Positions 8,681 through 17,058 of a DNA stretch of 64,000 nucleotides are shown here, piece after piece. Below the pieces are notes generated by a model. That model did no database searches. It saw only the letters and a list, made by a program, of their open reading frames with translations, and was not told the origin of the DNA. The stretch comes from Chitinophagales bacterium (GTDB lineage: Bacteria; Bacteroidota; Bacteroidia; Chitinophagales; BACL12): the NCBI GenBank assembly GCA_020636645.1, contig JACJXO010000003.1, forward strand, positions 124,001 to 188,000, read 5' to 3'. The translations under genes and the position numbers were made by a program. Within the stretch, counting starts at the first letter, position 1. Each line of letters begins with the position of its first letter.

Positions 8681-9715
8681 TTAGTCAACAAGTTGCTTCA
8701 CCATCAACGGACCGGTATAAATGAATCCGGTGTACACCTGCACCAGTTTGGCGCCGAGTGCCTGCTTCTTCTCCATATCTTCTTTGGTGAAGACCCCTCC
8801 TACTCCGATGATGTCCATCGTTTCGGGAAGCAATTCCCGCATAAAAGAGAGCACTTCGTTGGAGCGTTCAAACACAGGTTTTCCGCTTAATCCGCCTGGC
8901 CCCATTCTGTCCACTTCCAGCTTCTTTGTGAGCAGGCCGCTTCGGTTGATCGTGGTATTGCTGATGATCAGTCCGTCCAGTTGCGCATAGACCGCCACCT
9001 CTGCCACATCACGCAGTTGTTCTTCGCTGAGGTCGGGTGCGATCTTGAGCAACAAGGGTTTGGGATGCTCATGTTGTGCATTCAGTTCCTGCAGCGACCG
9101 CAGGATGCGCAGCAGCGGTTCTTTTTCCTGTAACTCACGCAAGCCGGGTGTATTGGGCGAGCTGACATTGACCACGAAGTAGTCGACGTGATCGAACAGT
9201 TTTTCAAAACAGATGCGATAATCCTGCCAGGCTTCTTCGTTCGGGGTGGTCTTGTTCTTTCCGATATTTCCGCCTATGATCACCCCCATCTCCTTCCGTA
9301 CGAACTGCACTTCTTTTCGTTGCAGATTCTTCACTACAGCGTCTACTCCCCTGTTGTTGAATCCCATCCGGTTGATGAGTCCTTTGTCCTTAGGCAGACG
9401 GAACATTCTCGGTTTGGGATTGCCCGGTTGTGCCTTCGGCGTAACGGTACCTACTTCGATATGTCCGAAACCCAGCCAGGCCATGAGATCGGCAAATTTC
9501 CCGTTCTTATCGAATCCTGCTGCCAGTCCGACCGCATGCGGGAATTCCAGTCCGAAAGCCTTCACCGGTTCTCTTTTGGCCGGTATATACCAATGTCTGC
9601 AGTGGGCCTTGCCACCCGGAAATCTGACCAGCAATCGAAACAGGAAGAGGGCAAGGTAATGGGCTTGCTCAGGAGGAAACAGGAAGAAAAGCGGGCGGAT
9701 GAGCAGGCGATACAT
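8681..9715 (-). CDS. pyrD: Dihydroorotate dehydrogenase (quinone), class 2
   Basis: 344-residue flavoenzyme that oxidises dihydroorotate to orotate with quinone as acceptor, in pyrimidine synthesis. The N-terminal helical extension MYRLLIRPLFFLFPPEQAHYL is the membrane-association domain that defines class 2. Core motifs: VGLAAGFDKNGKF, FGHIEVGTVTPKAQPGNPKPR, RLPKDKGLINRMGFNN, NVSSPNTPGLRELQ (catalytic Ser region), LLLKIAPDLS, and GGLSGKP with a phosphate-binding GVGGV. I start at ATG 9715, four bases after a TATCTTTG box; a longer ORF from 9787 would run through the promoter and overlap the hscA promoter. Confidence 0.95.
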   Translation of the reverse strand: MYRLLIRPLFFLFPPEQAHYLALFLFRLLVRFPGGKAHCRHWYIPAKREPVKAFGLEFPHAVGLAAGFDKNGKFADLMAWLGFGHIEVGTVTPKAQPGNPKPRMFRLPKDKGLINRMGFNNRGVDAVVKNLQRKEVQFVRKEMGVIIGGNIGKNKTTPNEEAWQDYRICFEKLFDHVDYFVVNVSSPNTPGLRELQEKEPLLRILRSLQELNAQHEHPKPLLLKIAPDLSEEQLRDVAEVAVYAQLDGLIISNTTINRSGLLTKKLEVDRMGPGGLSGKPVFERSNEVLSFMRELLPETMDIIGVGGVFTKEDMEKKQALGAKLVQVYTGFIYTGPLMVKQLVD

Positions 9716-9719
9716 GCTG

Positions 9720-9727
9720 CAAAGATA
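9720..9727 (-). promoter_or_regulatory. -7 box TATCTTTG, 4 bases before pyrD ATG
   Basis: Perfect TAnnTTTG followed by CAGC and ATG, the same arrangement and spacer as at 3886. Predicts a leaderless pyrD transcript. Confidence 0.65.
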
Positions 9728-9772
9728 AGAGAGTCGTCCCTTTGGCGAACGCTTCGTCTGTTCATGTGTTAG

Positions 9773-9780
9773 TACTTTTG
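9773..9780 (+). promoter_or_regulatory. -7 box TACTTTTG for hscA
   Basis: Perfect TAnnTTTG, 18 bases before the hscA ATG at 9799, which leaves a leader of about a dozen bases. It is divergent from the pyrD box at 9720-9727. Confidence 0.65.
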
Positions 9781-9798
9781 TAGCCAAAGAAGCCGAAC

Positions 9799-11643
9799 AT
9801 GCCGCAGATAGGGATCAACATTAAAGAAGCGACCATTCAAAAAAGAGAGGTCATCGTAGGTATCGACCTGGGTACCACCAACAGCCTGGTGGCGGTGATG
9901 CAGGACGGGCAGCCTGCAGCTCTTTCCGGCAAACAAAGCGGTACCATCGTCCCCTCCGTCATTCACTTTGCACAGGACGGCCGGATCCTGGTCGGCGATG
10001 AAGCCAAAAACTTTCTCATCGAAGACCCGGAGCATACCATCTTTTCGGTCAAACGTTTGATGGGAAGATCCTACAACGATATCCGCAACGAACAGCAGCA
10101 TTTCGGCTATCGCATCATAGACGAGAATACCGAAGGTCTGGTCAAGATCCAGGTGAACGACACTTTTCACAGTCCCATAGGCCTGTCTGCACTCATTTTG
10201 AAGGAGCTGCGTTTGCGGGCCGAAGAACAACTGGGAATGGAAATACACAAGGCAGTCATCACGGTGCCTGCTTATTTCAACGACGCCCAACGACAGGCTA
10301 CCCGTGATGCAGGCAAGCTTGCAGGACTTGATGTGTTGCGTATCGTCAACGAACCTACTGCCGCCAGTCTGGCATATGGCTTAGGAAGAAAACAGGAAAC
10401 TGCAGAGACCATTGCTGTCTATGACCTGGGTGGGGGAACCTTTGATATTTCTATCCTGCGTATAGAAGATGGAGTGTTCGAGGTTTTAAGCACCAACGGC
10501 GATACCTACCTGGGTGGTGATGATTTCGACCGGGCCATTACCGGACACTGGCTTTCCCTGGCGGGGAAGACTACTGTTGATGTCTCCAGGCATGAACTGC
10601 AGGAACTCAGATTGCTGGCAGAACAAGCCAAAAAGCATTTGTCAACGGCCGATGATTTTTCAGGTGAGGCAGCAGGTTTGACTCTTTCGCTCAGCAGAAC
10701 TGTTTTTGAAGAACTGATCCAACCTCTGGTGGATAAAACGCTGGCCTCCTGCCGACAAGCATTGAAAGATGCAGGACTGAAGGCTGAAGATATTGATCAG
10801 GTGGTCATGGTTGGCGGAAGCACGAGAACACCACTGGTGAAAAGCTCTGTAGCTACTTTGTTCGGACAGGAAGTTCACGATGAACTGGATCCGGATGAAG
10901 TGGTGGCATTAGGCGCAGCCATTCAGGCAGATATCCTGGCAGGCAACCAGACGGATATGTTGCTGCTCGATATCACGCCCTTGTCTTTAGGTATTGAGAC
11001 CATGGGCGGACTGATGGATGTGATCATCCCACGGAACAGCAAGGTGCCCACCTCGGCTGGCCGACAATACACCACATCTGTAGATGGCCAGGCCAATCTG
11101 AAGGTCTCTGTCTTTCAGGGTGAAAGGGATCTGGTTCGCGACAACAGGAAACTGGCGGAGTTCATTCTGTCCGGTATACCGGGAATGCCGGCCGGACTTC
11201 CGAAAGTGGAGATACAATTCATCCTGAATGCGGATGGCATTCTTCAGGTCAAAGCAAAAGAACTCAGAAGCGGAGTGGAACAAAGCATTGAGGTGCAACC
11301 ACAGTATGGTCTCAGCGAGGAAGAGATGGCAAAGATGCTGCTGGAATCTGTCAAACATGCGCAGGAAGACATGGCCACCCGTGCAGTGGTGGAAGCCCGT
11401 GTGGAAGCGCAGAACATGCTGGATACCGCTGAGCGTTTTCTGCAGAAGAACAGCAACAGGCTAAATGAAGACGAGATCGCAGGAACCAGAAAGCTTATGG
11501 AAGAATTAAGGGACATTCAGGAAGGCGACGACAAGGACCTCATCCACAGCCGCATTGAAGCGCTGAATGATTTTACCCGTCCCTTCGCCGAACGCATCAT
11601 GGATCACGCCATCAGTGAAGCGATGAAGGGGAAAATGCTATAG
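9799..11643 (+). CDS. hscA: Fe-S cluster assembly Hsp70 chaperone HscA
   Basis: 614-residue Hsp70-family ATPase. The N-terminus MPQIGINIKEATIQKREVIV followed by GIDLGTTNSLVA matches Bacteroidota HscA rather than DnaK, which is longer. ATPase signatures: VITVPAYFNDAQRQAT, AVYDLGGGTFDISIL, and VVMVGGSTRTPLVK. The substrate-binding half has the LLLDITPLSLGIETMGG linker and ends in a helical lid. HscA normally helps transfer clusters from the IscU/SufU scaffold with HscB; no HscB or isc genes are next to it here, so partner identity is inferred. It could also be read as a second DnaK, but length and N-terminus favour HscA. Confidence 0.88.
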   Translation: MPQIGINIKEATIQKREVIVGIDLGTTNSLVAVMQDGQPAALSGKQSGTIVPSVIHFAQDGRILVGDEAKNFLIEDPEHTIFSVKRLMGRSYNDIRNEQQHFGYRIIDENTEGLVKIQVNDTFHSPIGLSALILKELRLRAEEQLGMEIHKAVITVPAYFNDAQRQATRDAGKLAGLDVLRIVNEPTAASLAYGLGRKQETAETIAVYDLGGGTFDISILRIEDGVFEVLSTNGDTYLGGDDFDRAITGHWLSLAGKTTVDVSRHELQELRLLAEQAKKHLSTADDFSGEAAGLTLSLSRTVFEELIQPLVDKTLASCRQALKDAGLKAEDIDQVVMVGGSTRTPLVKSSVATLFGQEVHDELDPDEVVALGAAIQADILAGNQTDMLLLDITPLSLGIETMGGLMDVIIPRNSKVPTSAGRQYTTSVDGQANLKVSVFQGERDLVRDNRKLAEFILSGIPGMPAGLPKVEIQFILNADGILQVKAKELRSGVEQSIEVQPQYGLSEEEMAKMLLESVKHAQEDMATRAVVEARVEAQNMLDTAERFLQKNSNRLNEDEIAGTRKLMEELRDIQEGDDKDLIHSRIEALNDFTRPFAERIMDHAISEAMKGKML

Positions 11644-11723
11644 AACACTGATAACACTGATATCGCTGAAAACACAGGAAGTTTGTGGGATTTGACTGAT
11701 TTGTCTCTCCGGTCTCCGGGCCG

Positions 11724-11744
11724 CCTGCCTGTCCGGTAGGCAGG
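11724..11744. repeat. Perfect palindrome CCTGCCT-N7-AGGCAGG
   Basis: Seven-base arms around gtccggt in the spacer between hscA and an AT-rich ORF. The motif GTAGGCAGG recurs at 11814-11822. Confidence 0.7.
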
Positions 11745-11804
11745 GAGTCTCCTAATTAATGGAGGATCATTCTACAATTATAAACTACAGCGCTCCTTCC
11801 CTTC

Positions 11805-11837
11805 CATCGGCGGGTAGGCAGGCAACTCTGTTGCGAC
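11805..11837. repeat. Degenerate copy of palindromic intergenic repeat
   Basis: Shares the order CGGCGGG..GCAGG..AACTCTGT with copy 1 (8566-8590) but lacks the matching left arm; it contains a small GCAAC-TCT-GTTGC palindrome. It borders the 3' side of the AT-rich ORF 11843-12379. Confidence 0.5.
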
Positions 11838-11842
11838 AATAA

Positions 11843-12379
11843 CTACTCAGACACTCTTTCAAAATAATAATATTTCCACAATTTATAAGGCCCACTTACA
11901 TCTGAATTTACACCTTTTGTAATGTACACTTTAACAATCATGAAATTATTATTTATTGTCATGAAATGATACTCCATAGACTCAGGACCAAGATCAACAG
12001 TTGCCCAAAGCGTAGATTCTTTATCCCAATACCAGTCTAACGGTATATCTTCATACGAATCACATAAAAAATTCCATAAACTATCGCTAAATGATATATA
12101 ACAGGGCTGCCCGGATTCATCCAATTCATTATCCAACAGTGGTAAAAATTTCATTGCTAAAATATTCTTTTTTACTTCATATTTTAGGTTCCATTGATTT
12201 TCCATCAGGATCTCATGATATCCAGAATCCCAATTAATGTATTTCAGGTGATAACTCTTAAGACCTAATTCACAGGGTGTTTGTGAGAATATCTTGAATT
12301 GACAAAGGCAGATTAGAGCTACTAGTGAAAAGTACCTGATATCCGGACACTTAAAATTCCTTTCTTGTTTCATTCGCAT
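11843..12379 (-). CDS. Hypothetical exported protein, AT-rich
   Basis: 178-residue ORF with no family I recognise. It has a basic N-terminus and hydrophobic segment (YFSLVALICLCQFKIFSQ) that looks like a signal peptide ending at SQ-TP, followed by a mature part rich in aromatic residues, Asp/Glu and Asn. Its base composition is visibly AT-richer than the neighbours, and it is bracketed by palindromic repeats at 11805-11837 and 12456-12485. The start is uncertain: ATG 12379 or an ATG two codons later. Likely a recently acquired gene; function unknown. Confidence 0.55.
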   Translation of the reverse strand: MRMKQERNFKCPDIRYFSLVALICLCQFKIFSQTPCELGLKSYHLKYINWDSGYHEILMENQWNLKYEVKKNILAMKFLPLLDNELDESGQPCYISFSDSLWNFLCDSYEDIPLDWYWDKESTLWATVDLGPESMEYHFMTINNNFMIVKVYITKGVNSDVSGPYKLWKYYYFERVSE

Positions 12380-12396
12380 ATCTATTTTTATCCGTG

Positions 12397-12414
12397 GTTG
12401 GTGCCCTCACCAAC
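12397..12414. repeat. Inverted repeat GTTGGTG-CCCT-CACCAAC
   Basis: Perfect seven-base arms with a four-base loop, 18 bases upstream of the AT-rich ORF. On the ORF's strand it could form a hairpin near the promoter or 5' leader. Confidence 0.6.
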
Positions 12415-12455
12415 AAATGATTCTACTCAAAAAAAAGTTAGTAAATATAATAAAT

Positions 12456-12485
12456 CCACAGAGTTCCTTACAGGTAACTCTGTGG
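12456..12485. repeat. Palindromic intergenic repeat, copy 2
   Basis: Perfect ten-base arms CCACAGAGTT and AACTCTGTGG around CCTTACAGGT, then GGACC as in copy 1. Downstream CTCCTCCTC and GGCGGGCA also match the copy 1 spacer. The rest of 12380-12618 shows only a CCTGAT-GGCT-ATCAGG hairpin near 12583. Confidence 0.8.
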
Positions 12486-12618
12486 GGACCAAAGCTCCTC
12501 CTCTCCTTAGGCGGGCAGTCATGTAGCTACGTAGGAAGAAATAAAACAGCTTATATCTGCGCAGTCCGGCTTACACAGTGTTCCTGATGGCTATCAGGTC
12601 TGCGTTCTGTTTTTTCTC

Positions 12619-12972
12619 TCAGATATTGATCAGAAACACCCCCATGTCTATGCTGGCGCCGGTGGTGCTGTCAAACTTGCCTGCTTTCATATAATCTACA
12701 TTCTCGGCAACCGGACTTTTATAGACCTCTTCTACTCCATCCAGTACTTCCAGGTACAGGTCGGGCAGTTTCTCGGCAAAGCTGTCGGGTGTTCTGAATG
12801 ACTTCGGGTTCACGGTGAACTCCACACGTCCTTCCACATCGGGCTGAGCCGTGCCCAGCAGGTCATCCATAAAAGGATCCTGATCCATCAGTCGTACAAG
12901 GTATCTGTTCTCCAGCGGGGCTCCTGTTCCCTGAACAAGCAGCTGGGCTGTAATATGCAACATAGCTTCCAT
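12619..12972 (-). CDS. Hypothetical protein
   Basis: 117 residues from ATG 12972, or 114 from an in-frame ATG at 12963 (MLHITAQLLVQGTG). Composition and GC match the surroundings. Alternating beta-strand pattern with EFTVNPKSFRTPDSF and DLYLEVLDGVEEVYKSP suggests a small all-beta, perhaps transthyretin- or C2-like, cytoplasmic protein; no signal peptide. This is only a fold impression. Divergent from msrB. Confidence 0.6.
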   Translation of the reverse strand: MEAMLHITAQLLVQGTGAPLENRYLVRLMDQDPFMDDLLGTAQPDVEGRVEFTVNPKSFRTPDSFAEKLPDLYLEVLDGVEEVYKSPVAENVDYMKAGKFDSTTGASIDMGVFLINI

Positions 12973-13018
12973 GGCTGTAAAATTTGTTCAAATTTCATCC
13001 TGTTCCAAACCATTGCTG

Positions 13019-13026
13019 TACATTAG
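13019..13026 (+). promoter_or_regulatory. -7 box TACATTAG, 4 bases before msrB ATG
   Basis: TACATTAG deviates from TAnnTTTG at one base and is followed by ACGT and the ATG at 13031, the same four-base spacing as other boxes in this window. Confidence 0.45.
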
Positions 13027-13030
13027 ACGT

Positions 13031-13555
13031 ATGTATGGTATGAAGAATGCATTCCCACCCCTCCTGCTGCTGGTTTTGGTAAGCCTGGCTTCCTGTGCAC
13101 AAAACAGCGGTAAACAGTCACATGCAGCCCCTGCCGACAAACAACTGAAATTTGACGGCAAGACCATCGACAAGCCGGATGAAGAATGGCAGGCCGAACT
13201 TGAGCCCTTCCAGTATCGTGTCATGCGCCACCAGGCCACTGAACGGGCATTTTCAGGGGAGTATGATCATTTCTACGAGAAAGGCACTTACTATTGTGCC
13301 GGTTGCGGACTTGCTCTGTTCTCATCCGATACCAAATTCGATTCAGGAAGCGGCTGGCCCAGTTTTTACCAGCCTATTTTTCCGGAAAACGTGGGAGAGA
13401 ATACGGATTATGAAATCGGATACGCCCGCACAGAAGTACATTGTGCACGTTGCGGCGGACATTTAGGCCATGTGTTCGATGATGCCTTCGGTCAGCCTAC
13501 CGGTCTGCGTTACTGCATCAACTCCGTCTCCCTGCATTTCGAGCCGGAGAAATAA
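13031..13555 (+). CDS. msrB: Peptide-methionine (R)-S-oxide reductase, lipoprotein form
   Basis: 174-residue MsrB that reduces methionine-R-sulfoxide in proteins. Two Zn-binding CxxC pairs are visible, CAGCG near residue 94 and CARCG near residue 140, with the GSGWPSFYQP substrate-binding segment between them and the catalytic Cys162 in RYCINSVSLHF. The N-terminus MYGMKNAFPPLLLLVLVSLASCAQN is a lipoprotein signal with lipobox LASC, so this copy works in the envelope, which is less usual than the cytosolic form. Electrons must come from a periplasmic reductant. A longer in-frame start near 12971 is rejected because it lacks a signal sequence at its start and overlaps the divergent gene. Confidence 0.93.
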   Translation: MYGMKNAFPPLLLLVLVSLASCAQNSGKQSHAAPADKQLKFDGKTIDKPDEEWQAELEPFQYRVMRHQATERAFSGEYDHFYEKGTYYCAGCGLALFSSDTKFDSGSGWPSFYQPIFPENVGENTDYEIGYARTEVHCARCGGHLGHVFDDAFGQPTGLRYCINSVSLHFEPEK

Positions 13556-13564
13556 GTTTCCGCC

Positions 13565-13572
13565 TACCTTCG
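13565..13572 (+). promoter_or_regulatory. -7 box TACCTTCG, 4 bases before GTG start
   Basis: TACCTTCG followed by CAGG and the GTG at 13577 of the methyltransferase. It supports GTG as the true start and predicts a leaderless message. Confidence 0.55.
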
Positions 13573-13576
13573 CAGG

Positions 13577-14173
13577 GTGATCCTGTACACGATACACCGG
13601 ATTCCTTTTTTGCGCAACTGGTATTTCCACGCAGCCGGAAGATCCTTCATGCGCAGAAAACTGCAGCCGTTTTTGCAGCACATGCCGGCAGGCAGTTCTG
13701 TGCTGGATATCGGAAGTGGTGGTGGATTAGCTACTTCCGTACTTCGGGAGGCCGGATTTCAGGTCACTCCGATGGATATTCAGGATGGTGCGTATGACGA
13801 TAGCACCCGCCCGGTCGTGTATGATGGCAAAACCTTCCCGTTCTCAGATCGACAATTTGATTTTGGATTATTGCTGACAGTGCTGCACCATATCAAGGAC
13901 CCCGATGCGGTGCTGTCTGAAGCCTTCCGTACCTGCCGTACTGTGCTGATCGTGGAGGACATTTACCGTAATCCGGCGCAGCAATATCTTACCTATGCCA
14001 CCGACTGGTTCGTGAACCTGTTCTACTCCCCCAATCCACATACGAACAGGAATGATGCACAATGGAAGGAGACCTTTCAACGATTCGACAAACAATTGAT
14101 AGCGGTTACCTACAAGCCTTTGCTTGGACTTTATCTGCAGGCCTGGTATGTGGTAGGAACTCAGGAAGTATAG
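13577..14173 (+). CDS. Class I SAM-dependent methyltransferase
   Basis: 198-residue protein with a Rossmann-type SAM-binding motif I, VLDIGSGGGLATSV, near residue 43, the acidic PMDIQD at the end of strand 2, and LLLTVLHHIKDPDAVLSEAFR as motif IV/post-IV (UbiE/COQ5-like small-molecule methyltransferase fold). Substrate unknown. GTG start supported by the promoter box just upstream. The 3' end overlaps the convergent btuD by 13 bases. Confidence 0.82.
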   Translation: MILYTIHRIPFLRNWYFHAAGRSFMRRKLQPFLQHMPAGSSVLDIGSGGGLATSVLREAGFQVTPMDIQDGAYDDSTRPVVYDGKTFPFSDRQFDFGLLLTVLHHIKDPDAVLSEAFRTCRTVLIVEDIYRNPAQQYLTYATDWFVNLFYSPNPHTNRNDAQWKETFQRFDKQLIAVTYKPLLGLYLQAWYVVGTQEV

Positions 14174-14901
14174 AACCTGCCCTGCGCTTCATCGTACCTG
14201 ACCTTATCGCCTCCGAAAGTCCGGCTGATCATATGCTCCCGCTTCAACCAATCCGCATCTCCGGCATGCACATTCCTGTCGGCATCAATGATGATGAAAT
14301 GTCCGGCTGCCTGAGCCACCAGTTCCACTTCATGGGTGGTAATGATCAGCCCCACCCCTAATTCTTCCGGTAAATGCTGTAACAATTGCATCAGCTCTAT
14401 CCTGGCCACCACGTCCAGATGGGCAGTCGGTTCATCCATGAACACAAAAGGTGTATCCTGCAGCAATGCTCTGGCGATCATGACCCGCTGAAACTCGCCG
14501 TCGCTGAGTGTGTGCAATCGCCGGTTCCTGAAAGCTTCAATATGCAGCAGTCCAACGATCCTGTTTTTATTTTCCTCCGTATTGTTGTTCACCGACATGG
14601 CCATCTGCAACACCTCCTCAACCAACAATCCGCCTACCACATCCTGTCGCCCGCTCAGCACGATGCTGCGCAGCGCTGCCTGTTCTTTCAGAGAGATGGA
14701 TGCGAGTGGTCTTTCTCCAGCGATGACCTGACCGGAAATGCCTGGCTGAAGACCTGCCAGAGTGCGCAGCAGAGTGGACTTCCCTGCACCGTTCAGTCCC
14801 AGGATGACATGGAAAGTGCCTTGCTCCAGGTCCAGGTTCACGTTGTCCAGAATAACTTTTCCGGAATAACCTGCAGATAATTGTCTGGCCTTCCACTGCA
14901 T
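14161..14901 (-). CDS. btuD: Cobalamin ABC transporter ATP-binding protein
   Basis: 246-residue ABC ATPase, last gene of the riboswitch operon. Walker A GLNGAGKSTLL near residue 35, Q-loop in the IVLSGRQDVVGG region, signature LSDGEFQRVMIARAL, Walker B FVFMDEPTAHLD, and switch His in IITTHEVE. It belongs to the FecE/BtuD group that powers type II metal-chelate importers. It starts one base downstream of the btuC stop codon. Assignment to vitamin B12 comes from the cobalamin riboswitch and from btuF/btuC next to it, since this ATPase group also serves haem and siderophores. Confidence 0.87.
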   Translation of the reverse strand: MQWKARQLSAGYSGKVILDNVNLDLEQGTFHVILGLNGAGKSTLLRTLAGLQPGISGQVIAGERPLASISLKEQAALRSIVLSGRQDVVGGLLVEEVLQMAMSVNNNTEENKNRIVGLLHIEAFRNRRLHTLSDGEFQRVMIARALLQDTPFVFMDEPTAHLDVVARIELMQLLQHLPEELGVGLIITTHEVELVAQAAGHFIIIDADRNVHAGDADWLKREHMISRTFGGDKVRYDEAQGRFYTS

Positions 14902-14902
14902 C

Positions 14903-15919
14903 TCAGAAATATTGTCTCAGGTTATTGTTGCGGAACAGCAGCCAGATGACCATGGGTGCACCCATGATAGCTGTGATGGAGTTGACAGGCAGTACAAATT
15001 CAAACCCGGGCGCCTGCGACAACATATCGCACAGCAACATGATGCACACACCAGCAAGCATGGAACCGGGTATCAATATTCGATGATCCGTGGTTCGGAA
15101 GATCAGCCTCGCCACATGCGGAACCGCTATGCCAATGAAGGCGATCGGTCCGCAGAATGCAGTGATGGTTCCGGTCAGCAAACCCGCAACCAGTATCAGC
15201 AGCCACCTGGTCTTTCGAAGCGGCAAACCCATGCTCACTGCATAGGTCTCTCCGGCCAGCAAGAGGTTGAGCGACCGGGTCATGGACCAGGCCACGATGA
15301 TGCCGATCAGAATGAACGGAAACATCCAGGCAAGCTGCTCCCAGGTAACACCTCCCAGGCTGCCGAAGGTCCACATGATGAATCGCTTGAGTGCTTCACG
15401 ATTGCTGAAATACTGTAGTATCCCGGTGATGGCAGAAATGGCTGTGCCCAGCATCAGGCCAAGGATAAGCAGGCTGATATGATCCCGTAATCTTCCGGCA
15501 ACAAGCAACATCAGGACCAGGACAGCGATGGCTCCGGCCACTGCGGCTGTGATCATGGTCATGTTTCCCACCAGCGACAAAGAAGCAGCGCCCAATCCCA
15601 TGGTGACCATTGCAACTGCGAATCCTGCCCCGGCTGTGATGCCCAGCATATCAGGACCTGCCACCGGGTTCCGGAAAAAGGTCTGCATGAGCAATCCGGC
15701 AAGTGGCAAGGCAAGCCCGCACAATACAGCTGCCAGGATACGGGGCAATCTGGTTTGCCAGACGATGACAGAAACCGGATCAGCACCAGTATTTCCGCTC
15801 AGTAACGCATTCCATATATTCTGAAAAGAAATATACACAGAACCTATCAACAGATCTGCCAGAAATAAAATACCAATAAGAATGATCAGACCTGATATTT
15901 TGTAAGGATACGACCTCAT
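14903..15919 (-). CDS. btuC: Cobalamin ABC transporter permease (FecCD family)
   Basis: 338-residue inner-membrane permease with about ten hydrophobic helices. FecCD signatures include WQTRLPRILAAVLCGLALPLAG near residue 50, NPVAGPDMLGITAGAGFAVA, and FCGPIAFIGIAVPHVARLI. Two ATGs are possible: 15928 overlaps btuF by 13 bases, and 15919 gives the usual 4-base ATGA overlap; I use 15919. It forms the channel through which B12 delivered by BtuF enters the cytosol. Confidence 0.88.
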   Translation of the reverse strand: MRSYPYKISGLIILIGILFLADLLIGSVYISFQNIWNALLSGNTGADPVSVIVWQTRLPRILAAVLCGLALPLAGLLMQTFFRNPVAGPDMLGITAGAGFAVAMVTMGLGAASLSLVGNMTMITAAVAGAIAVLVLMLLVAGRLRDHISLLILGLMLGTAISAITGILQYFSNREALKRFIMWTFGSLGGVTWEQLAWMFPFILIGIIVAWSMTRSLNLLLAGETYAVSMGLPLRKTRWLLILVAGLLTGTITAFCGPIAFIGIAVPHVARLIFRTTDHRILIPGSMLAGVCIMLLCDMLSQAPGFEFVLPVNSITAIMGAPMVIWLLFRNNNLRQYF

Positions 15920-17055
15920 GGCAACCATTGGTAATATATCATGGCGGTATCCCCGAAATGCTGCGGATGAAATATCTGCATCAGATCGTAAAGGACATCA
16001 TCCGGATGCACCACTGCAGATTCCCAGTAATCATTTCCGCCTGCCTGATTCAAGCGTTTGTTGTTGTTGGCTACCCGGCCTGTTTGAACAGCTGATAAAT
16101 GCTTTAGTCTCTCATCCTCCCGGATGATATCCTGTATGCCGGATGCTCCCCCGGGATTAACCCAAATGGTCGCATCAGCTGCTTTCAGCAATACCTCTTC
16201 CAGAGACACTGGAAAATTTCCGGTGCGTTCATTATCAGCCCAGATGTAATTTCCTCCGGCATCTCTGATAAATTGTGCCGCAAAACTTTGTCCGCCACTC
16301 ACGGTCCATTCCCCCCTGTAAGGAAGACCGGTGAAGACGGTTGGCAGAGATGACAGCATGCCAGCTTTTACAGTAAGTGAGATATACCTGTTTGCTACTT
16401 GCTGGAAATAGGCATCGCCGGCTGCGGGTTCATCCAGCAGCAGGGCTACCAGCTTCACCCATTCGGCCATGCCCAGCGGATGTAATTCTGTGAACTCCTG
16501 TATGAGTACGACAGGCAAACCGAGCTGAGACAGTCCATCCACTTCATCATACCCGGCAATGCCGCTGGCATATCCCAGGATCACGTCGGGCTGCATCTGT
16601 ATGAGGAGTTCTTTGTTCAATCCACTCTCCTGACCTATCTCTCTGATCTGCCCTTGCTCTATGAGGGTGCTTACCTGCTCGTTATACACCCATTGGGTGC
16701 CGCTTATACCAATGATGCGATCCGTGGCATCCAGCACTTCCAGCATACCCACCTGGGTGGTGCTCAGGCAAACGATCTTCTCAACAGGTACATGGATCAA
16801 ACCCTGTTTGTCCTGAATGGAAACCGGCACACTGTCCGTCCTGTACAGATAGTATTCCGCCAGTACCTGATCTGTATCCTGGGGATGGCGCACGATGACA
16901 TGGGTGTAGTTTTCCGATGATTCCAGCAGCAACCCCCGGGCATATTCCACCGGAATGCTCTCTCCTCCCTTGTCTTCAGTTGCAGCAGATGGCTGCCTGC
17001 AGGACCAGAGCCCTGTCAGCAACCATCCGCTACAGATCCAAAGCAGCTGCCGCAT
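15916..17055 (-). CDS. btuF: Cobalamin ABC transporter substrate-binding lipoprotein
   Basis: 379-residue class III periplasmic binding protein. N-terminus MRQLLWICSGWLLTGLWSCRQ is a lipoprotein signal with lipobox TGLWSC. Binding-protein motifs: VEKIVCLSTTQVGMLEVLDATDRIIGIS, GLNKELLIQMQPDVILG and a C-terminal HPDDVLYDLMQIFHP. Starts 3 bases after the stop of the T9SS surface protein and overlaps btuC. B12 specificity is inferred from the riboswitch upstream of the operon. Confidence 0.88.
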   Translation of the reverse strand: MRQLLWICSGWLLTGLWSCRQPSAATEDKGGESIPVEYARGLLLESSENYTHVIVRHPQDTDQVLAEYYLYRTDSVPVSIQDKQGLIHVPVEKIVCLSTTQVGMLEVLDATDRIIGISGTQWVYNEQVSTLIEQGQIREIGQESGLNKELLIQMQPDVILGYASGIAGYDEVDGLSQLGLPVVLIQEFTELHPLGMAEWVKLVALLLDEPAAGDAYFQQVANRYISLTVKAGMLSSLPTVFTGLPYRGEWTVSGGQSFAAQFIRDAGGNYIWADNERTGNFPVSLEEVLLKAADATIWVNPGGASGIQDIIREDERLKHLSAVQTGRVANNNKRLNQAGGNDYWESAVVHPDDVLYDLMQIFHPQHFGDTAMIYYQWLP

Positions 17056-17058
17056 GTA

